This document shows, one piece after another, positions 7,040 to 15,248 of a stretch of DNA of 18,905 bases. A program made the translations under genes and the position numbers. Numbering within the stretch: position 1 is the stretch's first letter; the number at the start of each line of letters is the position of its first letter. Under the pieces are notes generated by a model, which did not search any database, was not told the DNA's origin, and saw nothing but the letters and a program-made list of their open reading frames with translations. Origin of the DNA: Fusobacteriota bacterium. Its GTDB lineage: Bacteria > Fusobacteriota > Fusobacteriia > Fusobacteriales > Fusobacteriaceae. The stretch is taken from contig JAEWEF010000014.1 in assembly GCA_023389595.1 (NCBI GenBank), positions 1 to 18,905 of the forward strand, read 5' to 3'.

Positions 7040-8437
7040 CTATTTATATTTTTCAAATAAATTTATTTTTTCTTCGCATCTCTTCTCTAATTCTTTTATA
7101 TAAAGAGCAGGATCTTTTGGATTTACATATCTTTCTATGTAGTCGTTTTCACCACTTTTTTTAAAAACTATCTTACTTATTCCACCGCCACCTAACGCCA
7201 TCGTATTTTGATTTTCTTCTATCATTTCCATATTGAAAATAGATTCTTTACCGTCAAGTGCATAGCCTACATTTTCGCCCCACTCCACTATATTTTTTTG
7301 CCTGTACATGTAATACGGATTTAATTTTTTTTGCAAACATATTTTTGAAATTTTTTCTTCTATCCGTTTTCTATCTAAAGTCAATCTATTTTGATCGTCT
7401 TTAAATAACTTTGATCGTCTTTTAAATGCCAGCGTATGAACAGTTAGATTATCTATTTCGTATTCTAAAATTTTATCCAGAGTATACATTACATCTTCAG
7501 TAGTTTCCCCTGGTAGGCCGATAATTATATCCATATTTATATCAAAATTTAATTTTTTTGCATACAAAAATATTTCATCAAAATTTTTTAAATTAAAATT
7601 TCTATTCAATTTTTTAAGAGTCACTTCGTTAAAAGTTTGTGGATTTAGACTTATTCTATTTACACCGTATTTTTTGAGTATATCGAGTTTTGTTCTATCA
7701 AGCGTATCCTCTCTGCCACATTCAAAACAGTATTCTTTTAAATTTTTAGTATCTATCGCTCCATTTATTTTTGATAATATTTTTTCTAAATCTTCGTGTT
7801 TTAAAATACTTGGAGTGCCTCCTCCAAAATAAATTGAAGATATCTTTTTGGGATATGTTCTCAAATATTTAGCGATTATTTCTATTTCTTTCAATAACGC
7901 CTCTACAAAAGCGTCGTAAAATCTTCCTACACCGCCACCTATTTCGTAAGAGGCAAAAGAACAGTAACGACATTTAGTTGGACAAAAAGGTATGCCCACA
8001 TACAAATTAATATATCTATCGTCCAGTAATTTTTCCTCTTTTGATACTATTTCCGCCATAAGTTTTATTTTTTCGTCAGATACCAGATAAAAATCTTTTA
8101 AAATACTTTCTACTTCTTCACAATTTTCTGAAGCATTTAAAAGTCGTCTAAAAATTTTAGTCGGTCTGACTCCCATAAGAGAACCCCAAGAATATTTTTT
8201 ATCATATAATTTAAGCAGTGCTATTTTAGACATCGTAAGTGGTTGGTCATCAATTTTATCATCTATTTTTTTATATGAAAATTCTGATCTTTTATCTTTA
8301 TTACACACTTTTGCCGTATAACTTTTTTCATTCTCTGAGATTTCTATTTCAATTTCGTCATCCACTTCTGGTAGCATCACTCTTATAAATTCTTCTATGC
8401 TTCTCACGTTCAAATTTGATTTTGTTATAATTTTCAA
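7040..8437 (-). CDS. hemZ: Coproporphyrinogen dehydrogenase-like radical SAM protein HemZ
   Basis: A 465-residue radical SAM protein of the HemN/HemZ group. The 4Fe-4S cluster motif is Cys152-x3-Cys156-x2-Cys159 (PFCPTKCRYCSF), followed by YFGGGTPS, VNRISLNPQTFNEVTLKKLNR and a C-terminal part with MYRQKN and MALGGGGISK. An N-terminal domain of about 140 residues in front of the radical SAM core marks the HemZ type, as opposed to HemN or HemW. The start is TTG 8437, not ATG: GAGG lies 7 nt upstream and no ATG in this frame has a better site. Whether it is truly a coproporphyrinogen oxidase or a heme chaperone cannot be decided; no other heme genes are in the window. It leads the hemZ-hslO-tatD-acpS operon. 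Confidence 0.9.
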   Translation of the reverse strand: MKIITKSNLNVRSIEEFIRVMLPEVDDEIEIEISENEKSYTAKVCNKDKRSEFSYKKIDDKIDDQPLTMSKIALLKLYDKKYSWGSLMGVRPTKIFRRLLNASENCEEVESILKDFYLVSDEKIKLMAEIVSKEEKLLDDRYINLYVGIPFCPTKCRYCSFASYEIGGGVGRFYDAFVEALLKEIEIIAKYLRTYPKKISSIYFGGGTPSILKHEDLEKILSKINGAIDTKNLKEYCFECGREDTLDRTKLDILKKYGVNRISLNPQTFNEVTLKKLNRNFNLKNFDEIFLYAKKLNFDINMDIIIGLPGETTEDVMYTLDKILEYEIDNLTVHTLAFKRRSKLFKDDQNRLTLDRKRIEEKISKICLQKKLNPYYMYRQKNIVEWGENVGYALDGKESIFNMEMIEENQNTMALGGGGISKIVFKKSGENDYIERYVNPKDPALYIKELEKRCEEKINLFEKYK

Positions 8438-8466
8438 AACTACACCTCAAGTTTGTTAGTTATATT

Positions 8467-8475
8467 ATTATAACA
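8467..8475 (-). promoter_or_regulatory. Extended -10 promoter of the hemZ operon
   Basis: On the minus strand TGTTATAAT is an exact extended -10 (TGn-TATAAT), about 30 nt before the TTG start of hemZ. The -35 region is only T-rich. It sits just beyond the terminator hairpin of the ABC operon. Confidence 0.6.
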
Positions 8476-8497
8476 TTTATTTTTATTTATAAAAAAT

Positions 8498-8525
8498 AAA
8501 ATGGTGTGAATTTTCACACCATTTT
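8498..8525. terminator. Terminator of the tetR-ABC operon
   Basis: ATGGTGTG (8501-8508) pairs with CACACCAT (8515-8522), extendable by flanking A/T pairs, with a small loop. On the minus strand it follows the ABC stop at once and is followed by TTTTATTTTTT. On the plus strand a T7 run follows it, so it can work both ways. Confidence 0.85.
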
Positions 8526-8526
8526 T

Positions 8527-10248
8527 TTAATAAACAAATTCATCCGTTAAGTTAGATTTTTCTATCATATCTCTGTATATTTTTGAATTTTTAATCAATT
8601 CTTCATGACTTCCTATATTATCAATTCTACCCTCATTCACAACTATAATTTTATCTGCTTTTTCTATAGATTTTAATCTATGAGAAATTATCATTACAGT
8701 TTTATCTTTTATTAATTTACTTATACTACTTTGAATTTCTTTTTCGTTTTCTATATCTATGGATGCTGAAATTTCATCTAACAAAATAATTGGGGCGTCC
8801 TTTAAAAATGCTCTCGCTATGGAAATTCTTTGTCTTTCGCCACCAGATAATCTCGAGCCATTTTCTCCTATAAGTGTGTTGTATCCATGAGGTAAATTTT
8901 CAGCTATCTTGTCTACATTAGCAAGTTTAGCCGCCTCAATAACCTCTTCATCGGTAGCGTCTTTTCTTCCTATTCTTATATTTTCTAGTATGGTGTTATC
9001 AAATAGGTCGATATTTTGAAAAACGATAGAAACATTTTTGAAAAGTGATTTAGTACTGATGTCTTTTATATTTTTTCCACCTATTTTTATTTCTCCGCTA
9101 TCATAATCATAAAGACGAGATACCAATCTTAAAATTGTTGTTTTTCCACAACCTGATGGCCCTACAAAAGCAACTATTTCTCCCTGATTTATTTTAAAAG
9201 AAACATCGTCTATAACATTTTTATCTCTGTATGCAAATTTAACATTTTTAAATTCTATGTCAAATTTTTCTATATCTGTATCCGTTCCACTTTGTACTTT
9301 TTCACCTTTTAAATCTCGAAGTCTTTTAAAACTGTTCTTAAATATTAGTGCAGTTGCAATAAAAACATTAAAACTACTATATTTAGATGCAATGGCAGTT
9401 GCAGCCATTAAATATCCCATGTAGTAAAGAAGACTGATGTTTCCGTTTAAATACATATTAGCTCCAACTATTGCAGTCAATATTGGTCCTAAATATGGTA
9501 AACTATCGGCTACATATAGTATAAATGCCATAGTAAATTCACTTTTAATTTGTATTCTTTCTGTATCTTCTAATTTTTTTAAAACTTCTTCCTTAACTTT
9601 TTCTTGCATTGAATAACTCTTTATTTCTTGTTGCATTTCAAATGCTTCTTGAAAAGAATTAGCATTTTCTATTAAATGTTCGTGAAATTTTTTAACAGAT
9701 TTTGATGCAAATTTGTCGCTAACGAAAAAGAAAATAAGAGATAAATATATAGGAGCAAATATAGTCAGCGTGATTAAAGGATTATTTATAAAAAATAATA
9801 CTGTTAAAAGTACTAAGAAATAAAAGAATCCTATTCCTTGAGGCAGTGCATGTGATATTGTCATCTCTAAATTGTTAACATCCATCATTACACTTTGAGA
9901 CAAATCTGCTAAATCGTGTTTAGCAAAATACGACATTGGTAGTTGCTTAATTTTTTCTGCTATCTCCAATCTCATAGCAGTACTTTCAGCATACGTTGTA
10001 TCGTATGTTAGAACATATTCTTTCATTAAAATAAAAAACATAACTATCGCTATTACCAAGAGTATTAACATGTAAACATAAAGAGGTTTAACATTTCCTC
10101 TTATTAAATCATCCAAAAAAACAAAAACTAATACTGGAGGTAACATAGCCATAATATTTTTTAAAAATGTGTATATCGCCGCCTTTAAAACGTCGTCAAC
10201 TCCTTTATCACTAAGTGGTATATATTTTTTAATTTGATTTTTTATCAT
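8527..10248 (-). CDS. ABC transporter half-subunit, permease plus ATPase (second of pair)
   Basis: A 573-residue half-transporter: an exporter-type membrane domain of about 310 residues with strong hydrophobic stretches near 28-50, 56-80, 139-180 and 240-305, then an ATPase domain. The ATPase has Walker A GPSGCGKTT (363-371), Q-loop IVFQN, signature LSGGE (467-471), Walker B IILLDE (487-492) with the catalytic glutamate, and the switch histidine 523. A longer frame from GTG 10257 exists, but AAAGGAG sits 8 nt before ATG 10248, so that start is used; it overlaps the previous gene's stop as ATGA. The N-terminus (PLSDKGVDDVLKAAIYTFLK) recalls the YbtP/YbtQ-IrtA/IrtB-like pairs, some of which import siderophores; others export drugs. 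The substrate is unknown. Confidence 0.93.
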   Translation of the reverse strand: MIKNQIKKYIPLSDKGVDDVLKAAIYTFLKNIMAMLPPVLVFVFLDDLIRGNVKPLYVYMLILLVIAIVMFFILMKEYVLTYDTTYAESTAMRLEIAEKIKQLPMSYFAKHDLADLSQSVMMDVNNLEMTISHALPQGIGFFYFLVLLTVLFFINNPLITLTIFAPIYLSLIFFFVSDKFASKSVKKFHEHLIENANSFQEAFEMQQEIKSYSMQEKVKEEVLKKLEDTERIQIKSEFTMAFILYVADSLPYLGPILTAIVGANMYLNGNISLLYYMGYLMAATAIASKYSSFNVFIATALIFKNSFKRLRDLKGEKVQSGTDTDIEKFDIEFKNVKFAYRDKNVIDDVSFKINQGEIVAFVGPSGCGKTTILRLVSRLYDYDSGEIKIGGKNIKDISTKSLFKNVSIVFQNIDLFDNTILENIRIGRKDATDEEVIEAAKLANVDKIAENLPHGYNTLIGENGSRLSGGERQRISIARAFLKDAPIILLDEISASIDIENEKEIQSSISKLIKDKTVMIISHRLKSIEKADKIIVVNEGRIDNIGSHEELIKNSKIYRDMIEKSNLTDEFVY

Positions 10249-11984
10249 AGTCTCCACTCCTTTGCTTCATTAAATAGTAGTTGAAAATTCTTATATTTAC
10301 TGTCGTTTTTCATAAGTTCGTTATGAGATCCTCTTTCTACTATTTTTCCATTCTCAACAAATAAAGCTTCGTCTACATCTCTTATACTCGATAATCTGTG
10401 TGCTATCATTATAACAGTTTTATTCTTCATCAATTCGGAAAAAGCTCTTTGCATTTCATATTCGTTTTCAGGATCGCTTGCTGCACTAGCCTCATCTAGT
10501 ATAACTATTTTAGCATCTTTTAAAATTGCTCTAGCGACTGCAATTCTCTGTGTTTCTCCACCGGATAAATAAACTCCCTTTGATCCTATTATAGTATTTT
10601 CTCTCTCGTCAAATTTGTCCAAAATACTATCACACATCGCCATCGATAAAGCCCTCATAACTTCTTCATAACTTGCGTCAGGTTTTGCAATTTTTACATT
10701 TTCGTATATGCTCGTTTTAAAAAGTTTTGCATTTTGAAATACAAAAGCTATATTTTTTTCTAAAGTTTCAGCTCTGTATTCTCTTATATCTATCCCACCT
10801 ATTTTAACCTTTCCAGATTTAACGGGATAAAATCCTGAAATAATTTTTGCTATGGTAGATTTTCCTCCACCAGATTTTCCTATAAGTGCATATTTTTTAT
10901 TCGCTTCAAGTTTTAAATTTAAATTTTCTAAAATTTTATTTCCTTCTTCATAATAAAAAGTTACATTTTCAAATTCTATATCAAAATTTTTCATTTCATC
11001 TATGTTGCCATTTTCCAACTTATTTTCTTCCATTCTAACAAATATATCTTCAAGTCTTTTTATGGCATCTAGTGCCGTATTAAAATCACGACTCAAAAAC
11101 ATTATTTTCATAAATGCTACAAAAAGCAATCCTATGAAAGTTGTAAAAAACACTACTAAAGATAAAATTTCTGAAACAGATTTTGAAAGGTGCATCTCCC
11201 TAAAAGCAACAGGTATAATGGCTGCTATTCCACAAAACATAATTACCTGAAAAATATTATATGGTATTCTACATCTTTGACATTGAGCATTTACAACTCT
11301 AGAATAATTTAATATAGAATTGTACAATCTTTCAAACGATTCTACTATGGTATCGAAAATTTTGATTACTTGTATACCTCTTATATATTCAACAGTTTCA
11401 GAATTAACTTGTTCTAGGGCTGAAGAATATTCTTTTATGGCTTCCGGACCCTCTCCCATAAATTTAAAACATACAAGAGATAGAATAATGCTTATAACTA
11501 CTACTAATCCAACATAAAAATTTGCCACAAAAGATAGTACTATAAGACATATAGGAAAAAGTATTGCATTTACAGTGTCGGGTAAAATGTGTGCTACAAC
11601 AGTGTGAGTATTAGACGCGTTATTGTCTATTATTTTTCTAGTTTTTCCAGAAGAATTTGTATCGAAAAAAGAAAATGACGCATTAAGTAAATGTCTTAAG
11701 CCCTCCTTTCTCATATTCGATTCCAATCTGAAAGCAAAAAGGTGACTACAAATTAAAGATAATAAATAGGTGAATGTATATATGAACGTTAAAACAAAAA
11801 TTAAGATAGAAATATTTTTTATGTTATTCTTATCTGCAGTGGAACTAATTTCTCTCAACAACTTGAAAAAAAAGTAGTAGGGCATAAAAGATAATATAGT
11901 TGATATAGCTGACAATATTAAAGAAAGTATCATAAAGTGTTTTTTCTCTTTAGCATAGGATAAAAGTTTTTTTAAATCCTCCAT
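10245..11984 (-). CDS. ABC transporter half-subunit, permease plus ATPase (first of pair)
   Basis: A 579-residue half-transporter with the same layout. Hydrophobic segments appear near 17-42, 57-85, 137-175 and 245-298, and the ATPase follows from about 335. Motifs: Walker A GKSGGGKST (369-377), Q-loop VFQN, signature LSGGE (473-477), Walker B IVILDE (493-498) with the catalytic Glu, and the switch histidine 529. The start ATG 11984 follows AAGGAGG at 4-6 nt. It lies 28 bp behind tetR and overlaps its partner, so the two probably form a heterodimer under control of the repressor. Both ATP sites keep the catalytic glutamate, unlike many heterodimeric exporters in which one site is degenerate. 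The substrate cannot be inferred. Confidence 0.93.
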   Translation of the reverse strand: MEDLKKLLSYAKEKKHFMILSLILSAISTILSFMPYYFFFKLLREISSTADKNNIKNISILIFVLTFIYTFTYLLSLICSHLFAFRLESNMRKEGLRHLLNASFSFFDTNSSGKTRKIIDNNASNTHTVVAHILPDTVNAILFPICLIVLSFVANFYVGLVVVISIILSLVCFKFMGEGPEAIKEYSSALEQVNSETVEYIRGIQVIKIFDTIVESFERLYNSILNYSRVVNAQCQRCRIPYNIFQVIMFCGIAAIIPVAFREMHLSKSVSEILSLVVFFTTFIGLLFVAFMKIMFLSRDFNTALDAIKRLEDIFVRMEENKLENGNIDEMKNFDIEFENVTFYYEEGNKILENLNLKLEANKKYALIGKSGGGKSTIAKIISGFYPVKSGKVKIGGIDIREYRAETLEKNIAFVFQNAKLFKTSIYENVKIAKPDASYEEVMRALSMAMCDSILDKFDERENTIIGSKGVYLSGGETQRIAVARAILKDAKIVILDEASAASDPENEYEMQRAFSELMKNKTVIMIAHRLSSIRDVDEALFVENGKIVERGSHNELMKNDSKYKNFQLLFNEAKEWRL

Positions 11985-12012
11985 TACTCCTCCTTAATTG
12001 CGTGTAGTTAGC

Positions 12013-12609
12013 CTACTTATCTGAAAATTTCAATGCCGTTTTTAACATCTGTTTTATTATCTCCTTATTCTTTATAAAATTGTCATCAATTTTTAGTAAA
12101 TTTTTTCCAATAATAAATGTATTTAATATATTGGTAATAAAAATGAAATTTTCTTCATTTTTTTCTTTAAAAAAATCTAATTTGGTGAAATCAAATAATT
12201 CTTGTCTAGATTTATTCATAATTTCGTTAAATATTTCTTCCAATTTTTTATTAAATTTTATTTCACTTAAAAACATAGCATATATTGGCATATATTTATT
12301 GTTGTCAATAATTTTTTCAGTTAAGAGGTCGGCTACGAAATCCACATTATTAAAATTTTCTTTAGATATATCGTTTTCTTTTATATAGTTTTCTACTTTA
12401 TTTATTCTATATCTATTACCTTCTAAAAATAAGTCAACTATTATTTCATGAATATTAGAGTAATAATGATACACCCCTCCCTTTGATAAAGTTGTTTTAG
12501 AAATAATGTCTTCCATTGTCGATTTAGAAAATCCCTTTTCTAAAAAAACTTTCATTGCAGCTTCTAAAATTTCTTTTTTTCTCGTTTCAACATCCAATCT
12601 TTTTACCAT
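12013..12609 (-). CDS. TetR/AcrR family transcriptional repressor
   Basis: A 198-residue protein whose N-terminal helix-turn-helix fits TetR: RKKEILEAAMKVFLEKGFSKSTMEDIISKTTLSKGGVYHYYSNIHEI, quoted here only by its ends (RKKEILEAAM... and GGVYHYYSN). The C-terminal helical ligand domain is variable, so the inducer is unknown. A longer frame starts at GTG 12618, but AAAGG lies 8 nt before ATG 12609 (MVKRLDVE), which is preferred. It is first in an operon with the ABC pair and lies beside a palindrome overlapping its own transcription start, which suggests autorepression and control of the transporter (inference). Confidence 0.93.
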   Translation of the reverse strand: MVKRLDVETRKKEILEAAMKVFLEKGFSKSTMEDIISKTTLSKGGVYHYYSNIHEIIVDLFLEGNRYRINKVENYIKENDISKENFNNVDFVADLLTEKIIDNNKYMPIYAMFLSEIKFNKKLEEIFNEIMNKSRQELFDFTKLDFFKEKNEENFIFITNILNTFIIGKNLLKIDDNFIKNKEIIKQMLKTALKFSDK

Positions 12610-12627
12610 CTTAATCACCTTTAAAAA

Positions 12628-12653
12628 TTTTACCGACTATATCGTCTGTAAAA
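12628..12653. promoter_or_regulatory. Palindromic operator, probable TetR binding site
   Basis: A 26-bp inverted repeat with half-sites TTTTACCGAC (12628-12637) and GTCTGTAAAA (12644-12653) around a 6-bp centre. The halves match at 9 of 10 positions. It abuts the tetR -10 box and covers the predicted start of transcription, the typical place for a TetR repressor to block initiation. Binding is inferred, not shown. Confidence 0.75.
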
Positions 12654-12662
12654 ATTATATCA
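12654..12662 (-). promoter_or_regulatory. Extended -10 promoter of the tetR-ABC operon
   Basis: On the minus strand TGATATAAT is an exact extended -10 (TATAAT at 12654-12659), lying directly upstream of the palindrome. No clear -35 is visible. The leader to the tetR start is about 40 nt. Confidence 0.7.
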
Positions 12663-12725
12663 CAAAAAAAATATTTTAAAAGAAAAAATATTTAAAAGAT
12701 ATAGTAATGAATTTATTTGAAAATA

Positions 12726-12752
12726 AAAAATGGAGAAATTTTCTCCATTTTT
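12726..12752 (-). terminator. Terminator of the ROK regulator gene
   Basis: TGGAGAAA (12731-12738) pairs with TTTCTCCA (12740-12747), flanked by an A-run and a T-run (AAAAA and TTTTT), so the hairpin works on either strand. It starts at the stop codon of the ROK gene (12751) and ends just before the tetR promoter region. Confidence 0.85.
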
Positions 12753-13875
12753 ACATCATACTGTCTACTAGTGGAAAAATTGCGGCCCCTACTATGCTTG
12801 AATTTCCACGAAATTCTGAAAAACACAGTGTTTCTTTTCCTCTATAAAAAAGATTGTTGTCCGTATAAATTTTATTTTTCAATTTTTCTAAAATTAAAAT
12901 TTCATAATTTGCTACCAATCCGCATATAATAATTTTTGACGGGTTATATAAGAATATTACGTTTTTTATAAGTAGTGCTAAGTGATCAACAAAATCGTCG
13001 AGTACTAGTCTTCCTTTTTCGCTATTTAATAGATCGTCTCTTCTAAAAAAATCATCGACGGAAATTTTTTCGCCACAGTTTAACTGCTTGTTAATATTTT
13101 TTTCTAAAGATTTGAAAGATATGTGATTCCCATAAGTATCTCCACTTTTCTTATCAAGTATCATATGCTCCGTTCTTGAAGCTTTAAAGAAAAATTCTTC
13201 GTTCTGTCCACTCATTTTTAAAAAATTCGATGAATTCAAATTTTCATTTATGGATATTACAGTAAAATCTTTTAATTCTCCATACTTACCAAGTACAGCC
13301 TCCGCCAAAACTGAAAGATTCGCTTCATTTTCTATAAAAATTTTATATCCCAATTTTTCTTCCAATTCCTGTTTTATATTTCCACTATAAGTTTTTGTTA
13401 AACTTAGCTCTATAAAATTATCCTCTTTATTATATATTCCCGGTATGGCTATACCTATTCCCAATATGCGTTCTCTTATACCAACAGATAGTTCATCTAA
13501 AAAAGATATTAAATTTTCTGTCAAAAAATCGAGCAAATTATTTTCAATATTTTCAAACACGCTCGACTTGATAATTTTTCCTCTGGCGTTAGTCAGTATT
13601 ATTGTCTGATGATCGTCATATATTTTTGTTCCTATTAAAAAGCAAAAATCGGAGTTGAAGATGTATTCGACTGCTCTTCTTCCGACGCTGCTTTTTGACA
13701 TACGGAATTCCTTGATTATATCTTTTTGCAAAAAATTATAAAACACTCTTTTTACTGTAGGAAATGTCATATCAACTAATTTACAAATTTCTGAAATAGT
13801 GAACGTTTCTTCAATTTTATAAATTTTGCTAAAAATTTTGTTTTCGTTGTTTAACTTAACATCCTTTTGATACAT
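12751..13875 (-). CDS. ROK family transcriptional regulator, degenerate sugar-kinase domain
   Basis: A 374-residue protein with a winged helix-turn-helix at about 12-75 (TISEICKLVDMTFPTVKRVF) and a ROK domain recognised by ILGIGIAIPG (137-146), IFIENEANLSVLAEAVLGKY (179-198), the region around residue 237 and VIFLYNPSKIIICG. It resembles NagC/XylR sugar repressors. Several family hallmarks are missing: the phosphate loop DIGGT is IGTKIY; the GxGxG segment is SINENLNSSN; and the zinc motif CxCGxxGC is absent (EHMILDKKSGDTYGNHISF, 236-254, without cysteine). It starts at ATG 13875 after GGGGGA and is monocistronic, divergent from proA. The ligand and targets are unknown; with no sugar genes nearby, it may act on distant genes. 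Confidence 0.85.
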   Translation of the reverse strand: MYQKDVKLNNENKIFSKIYKIEETFTISEICKLVDMTFPTVKRVFYNFLQKDIIKEFRMSKSSVGRRAVEYIFNSDFCFLIGTKIYDDHQTIILTNARGKIIKSSVFENIENNLLDFLTENLISFLDELSVGIRERILGIGIAIPGIYNKEDNFIELSLTKTYSGNIKQELEEKLGYKIFIENEANLSVLAEAVLGKYGELKDFTVISINENLNSSNFLKMSGQNEEFFFKASRTEHMILDKKSGDTYGNHISFKSLEKNINKQLNCGEKISVDDFFRRDDLLNSEKGRLVLDDFVDHLALLIKNVIFLYNPSKIIICGLVANYEILILEKLKNKIYTDNNLFYRGKETLCFSEFRGNSSIVGAAIFPLVDSMM

Positions 13876-13905
13876 ATTTATTCCCCCAAAAAAATTATCT
13901 TTTTT

Positions 13906-13911
13906 ATTATA
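13906..13911 (-). promoter_or_regulatory. -10 element of the ROK gene promoter
   Basis: TATAAT on the minus strand at 31 nt before the ROK start. A weak -35-like TTTAAT lies 17 nt further upstream. No palindrome likely to be its operator stands out. Confidence 0.5.
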
Positions 13912-13952
13912 CTATTTTTTACAATAAAATTAAATACTTGTTCTTAATTATC

Positions 13953-13981
13953 TTGATTTTTTTATTTCATTTTGATATTTT
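13953..13981 (+). promoter_or_regulatory. Candidate proAB promoter
   Basis: TTGATT (13953-13958), a 17-nt spacer and TATTTT (13976-13981) lie just before the strong ribosome site AAAGGAGG (13986-13993) of proA. If this is right, the mRNA leader is very short, about 14 nt, which leaves no room for attenuation. Confidence 0.45.
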
Positions 13982-14000
13982 ATAAAAAGGAGGAAATATA

Positions 14001-15242
14001 ATGTATATAAAAAATATTGAAAATAGTATTAAAAACGGTGCAAAAATTTTATCGAAGTTGAGCGGAAAAGAAAAAAATGAAGCACTTGTTGAAGTTTATA
14101 AATCGATAGATAGAAATAGAAAAAATATTTTGGAAGCCAATGTGAAAGATGTTGAAAACGCTAGAAAATCAAATATGAGCGAACCTATGATAGACAGACT
14201 TAAACTTGATGACGCCAGAATAGATTCTATGATAGAAGGAATAAAAACTGTAATCAATCTTAAAAATCCTGTGGGACAATCGAACAAACTTTTCACTCTG
14301 GATAACGGACTAAAAATTTCAAAAATTTCTGTTCCTTTAGGTGTGATTGCAATAATTTACGAGTCGAGGCCTAATGTTACAATAGACGCGTTTACTCTTG
14401 CTTTTAAATCGGGTAATGCAATAATTTTAAGAGGATCTTCATCTGCAATAAATTCTAATGTTGCACTTGAAAAAGCAATAAAAGATGGGCTTAAAAATTC
14501 AAACGTAAGTGAAGATGTAATTCATCTTGTAAAAGATAGTGATAGAAATATAGTCCACGAAATAATAACTGCAAATGGTATAGTAGATCTTGCAATACCA
14601 CGTGGTGGAAATTCGTTGATAACAAGAGTTGTAAATGAAGCTACAGTTCCAACTCTACAAACTGGTGAAGGAAATAATCATATTTATATAGACGAAACTG
14701 CAAATCTTGATATGGCACTTAAAATTTTATTGAACGCCAAAATGCAAAGAGTTTCAGTTTGTAATTCAGTAGAAAAACTTCTATTGCATAAAAGCATTGC
14801 AAATGATTTTATAAAAATGATGATAGACGCAACAAAAGATAAACTTACACTAAGAGCTGATAAAAGTGCAAAACACATACTGACTAATGCAGAAGAAATA
14901 AAGGATGAAGAAGAACTTAAAAAAGAATATTTAGATTATATTTTAGGTGTTAAAATAGTTGATAATATAGACGAGGCCATAGAACACATAAATAAATACG
15001 GCACTATGCATTCAGAATGTATAGTTACACAAAATTTAGAAAATGCAACAAAATTCCAAATGGAAGTTGATGCAGCGGCTGTATATGTAAATGCATCCAC
15101 AAGATTTACTGATGGAGGAGAATTTGGCTTTGGTGCAGAAATGGGAATTTCAACTCAAAAAATGCACGCAAGAGGTCCAGTCGGATTGGAAGAGTTAGTT
15201 TCTTATAAATATTTAATAGTCGGTAACGGACAGGTCAGGTAG
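14001..15242 (+). CDS. proA: Gamma-glutamyl phosphate reductase
   Basis: A 413-residue aldehyde dehydrogenase-like enzyme of normal ProA length. It reduces glutamyl 5-phosphate with NADPH to glutamate semialdehyde, the second step of proline synthesis. Family motifs seen: VPLGVIAIIYESRPNVTIDA (111-130), ILRGSSSA (142-149), AIPRGGNSLI (198-207), VPTLQTGEGN (216-225), the catalytic Cys254 in MQRVSVCNSVEKLL, and the C-terminal ASTRFTDGGEFGFGAEMGIS block shortened here to TDGGEFGFGAEMGIS. The start at 14001 follows AAAGGAGG at 7 nt. It is the first gene of a proA-proB pair, with 6 bp between the stop and the next start. Confidence 0.97.
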   Translation: MYIKNIENSIKNGAKILSKLSGKEKNEALVEVYKSIDRNRKNILEANVKDVENARKSNMSEPMIDRLKLDDARIDSMIEGIKTVINLKNPVGQSNKLFTLDNGLKISKISVPLGVIAIIYESRPNVTIDAFTLAFKSGNAIILRGSSSAINSNVALEKAIKDGLKNSNVSEDVIHLVKDSDRNIVHEIITANGIVDLAIPRGGNSLITRVVNEATVPTLQTGEGNNHIYIDETANLDMALKILLNAKMQRVSVCNSVEKLLLHKSIANDFIKMMIDATKDKLTLRADKSAKHILTNAEEIKDEEELKKEYLDYILGVKIVDNIDEAIEHINKYGTMHSECIVTQNLENATKFQMEVDAAAVYVNASTRFTDGGEFGFGAEMGISTQKMHARGPVGLEELVSYKYLIVGNGQVR

Positions 15243-15248
15243 ATAAAT

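Noticed and set aside
12717..12929. Plus-strand frame over the end of the ROK gene
   Set aside because: It is opposite a conserved coding region and crosses its terminator hairpin.
13876..14000. ROK operator between the ROK gene and proA
   Set aside because: No convincing palindrome beyond chance A/T symmetry is present, so control of proAB by the ROK protein is not claimed.
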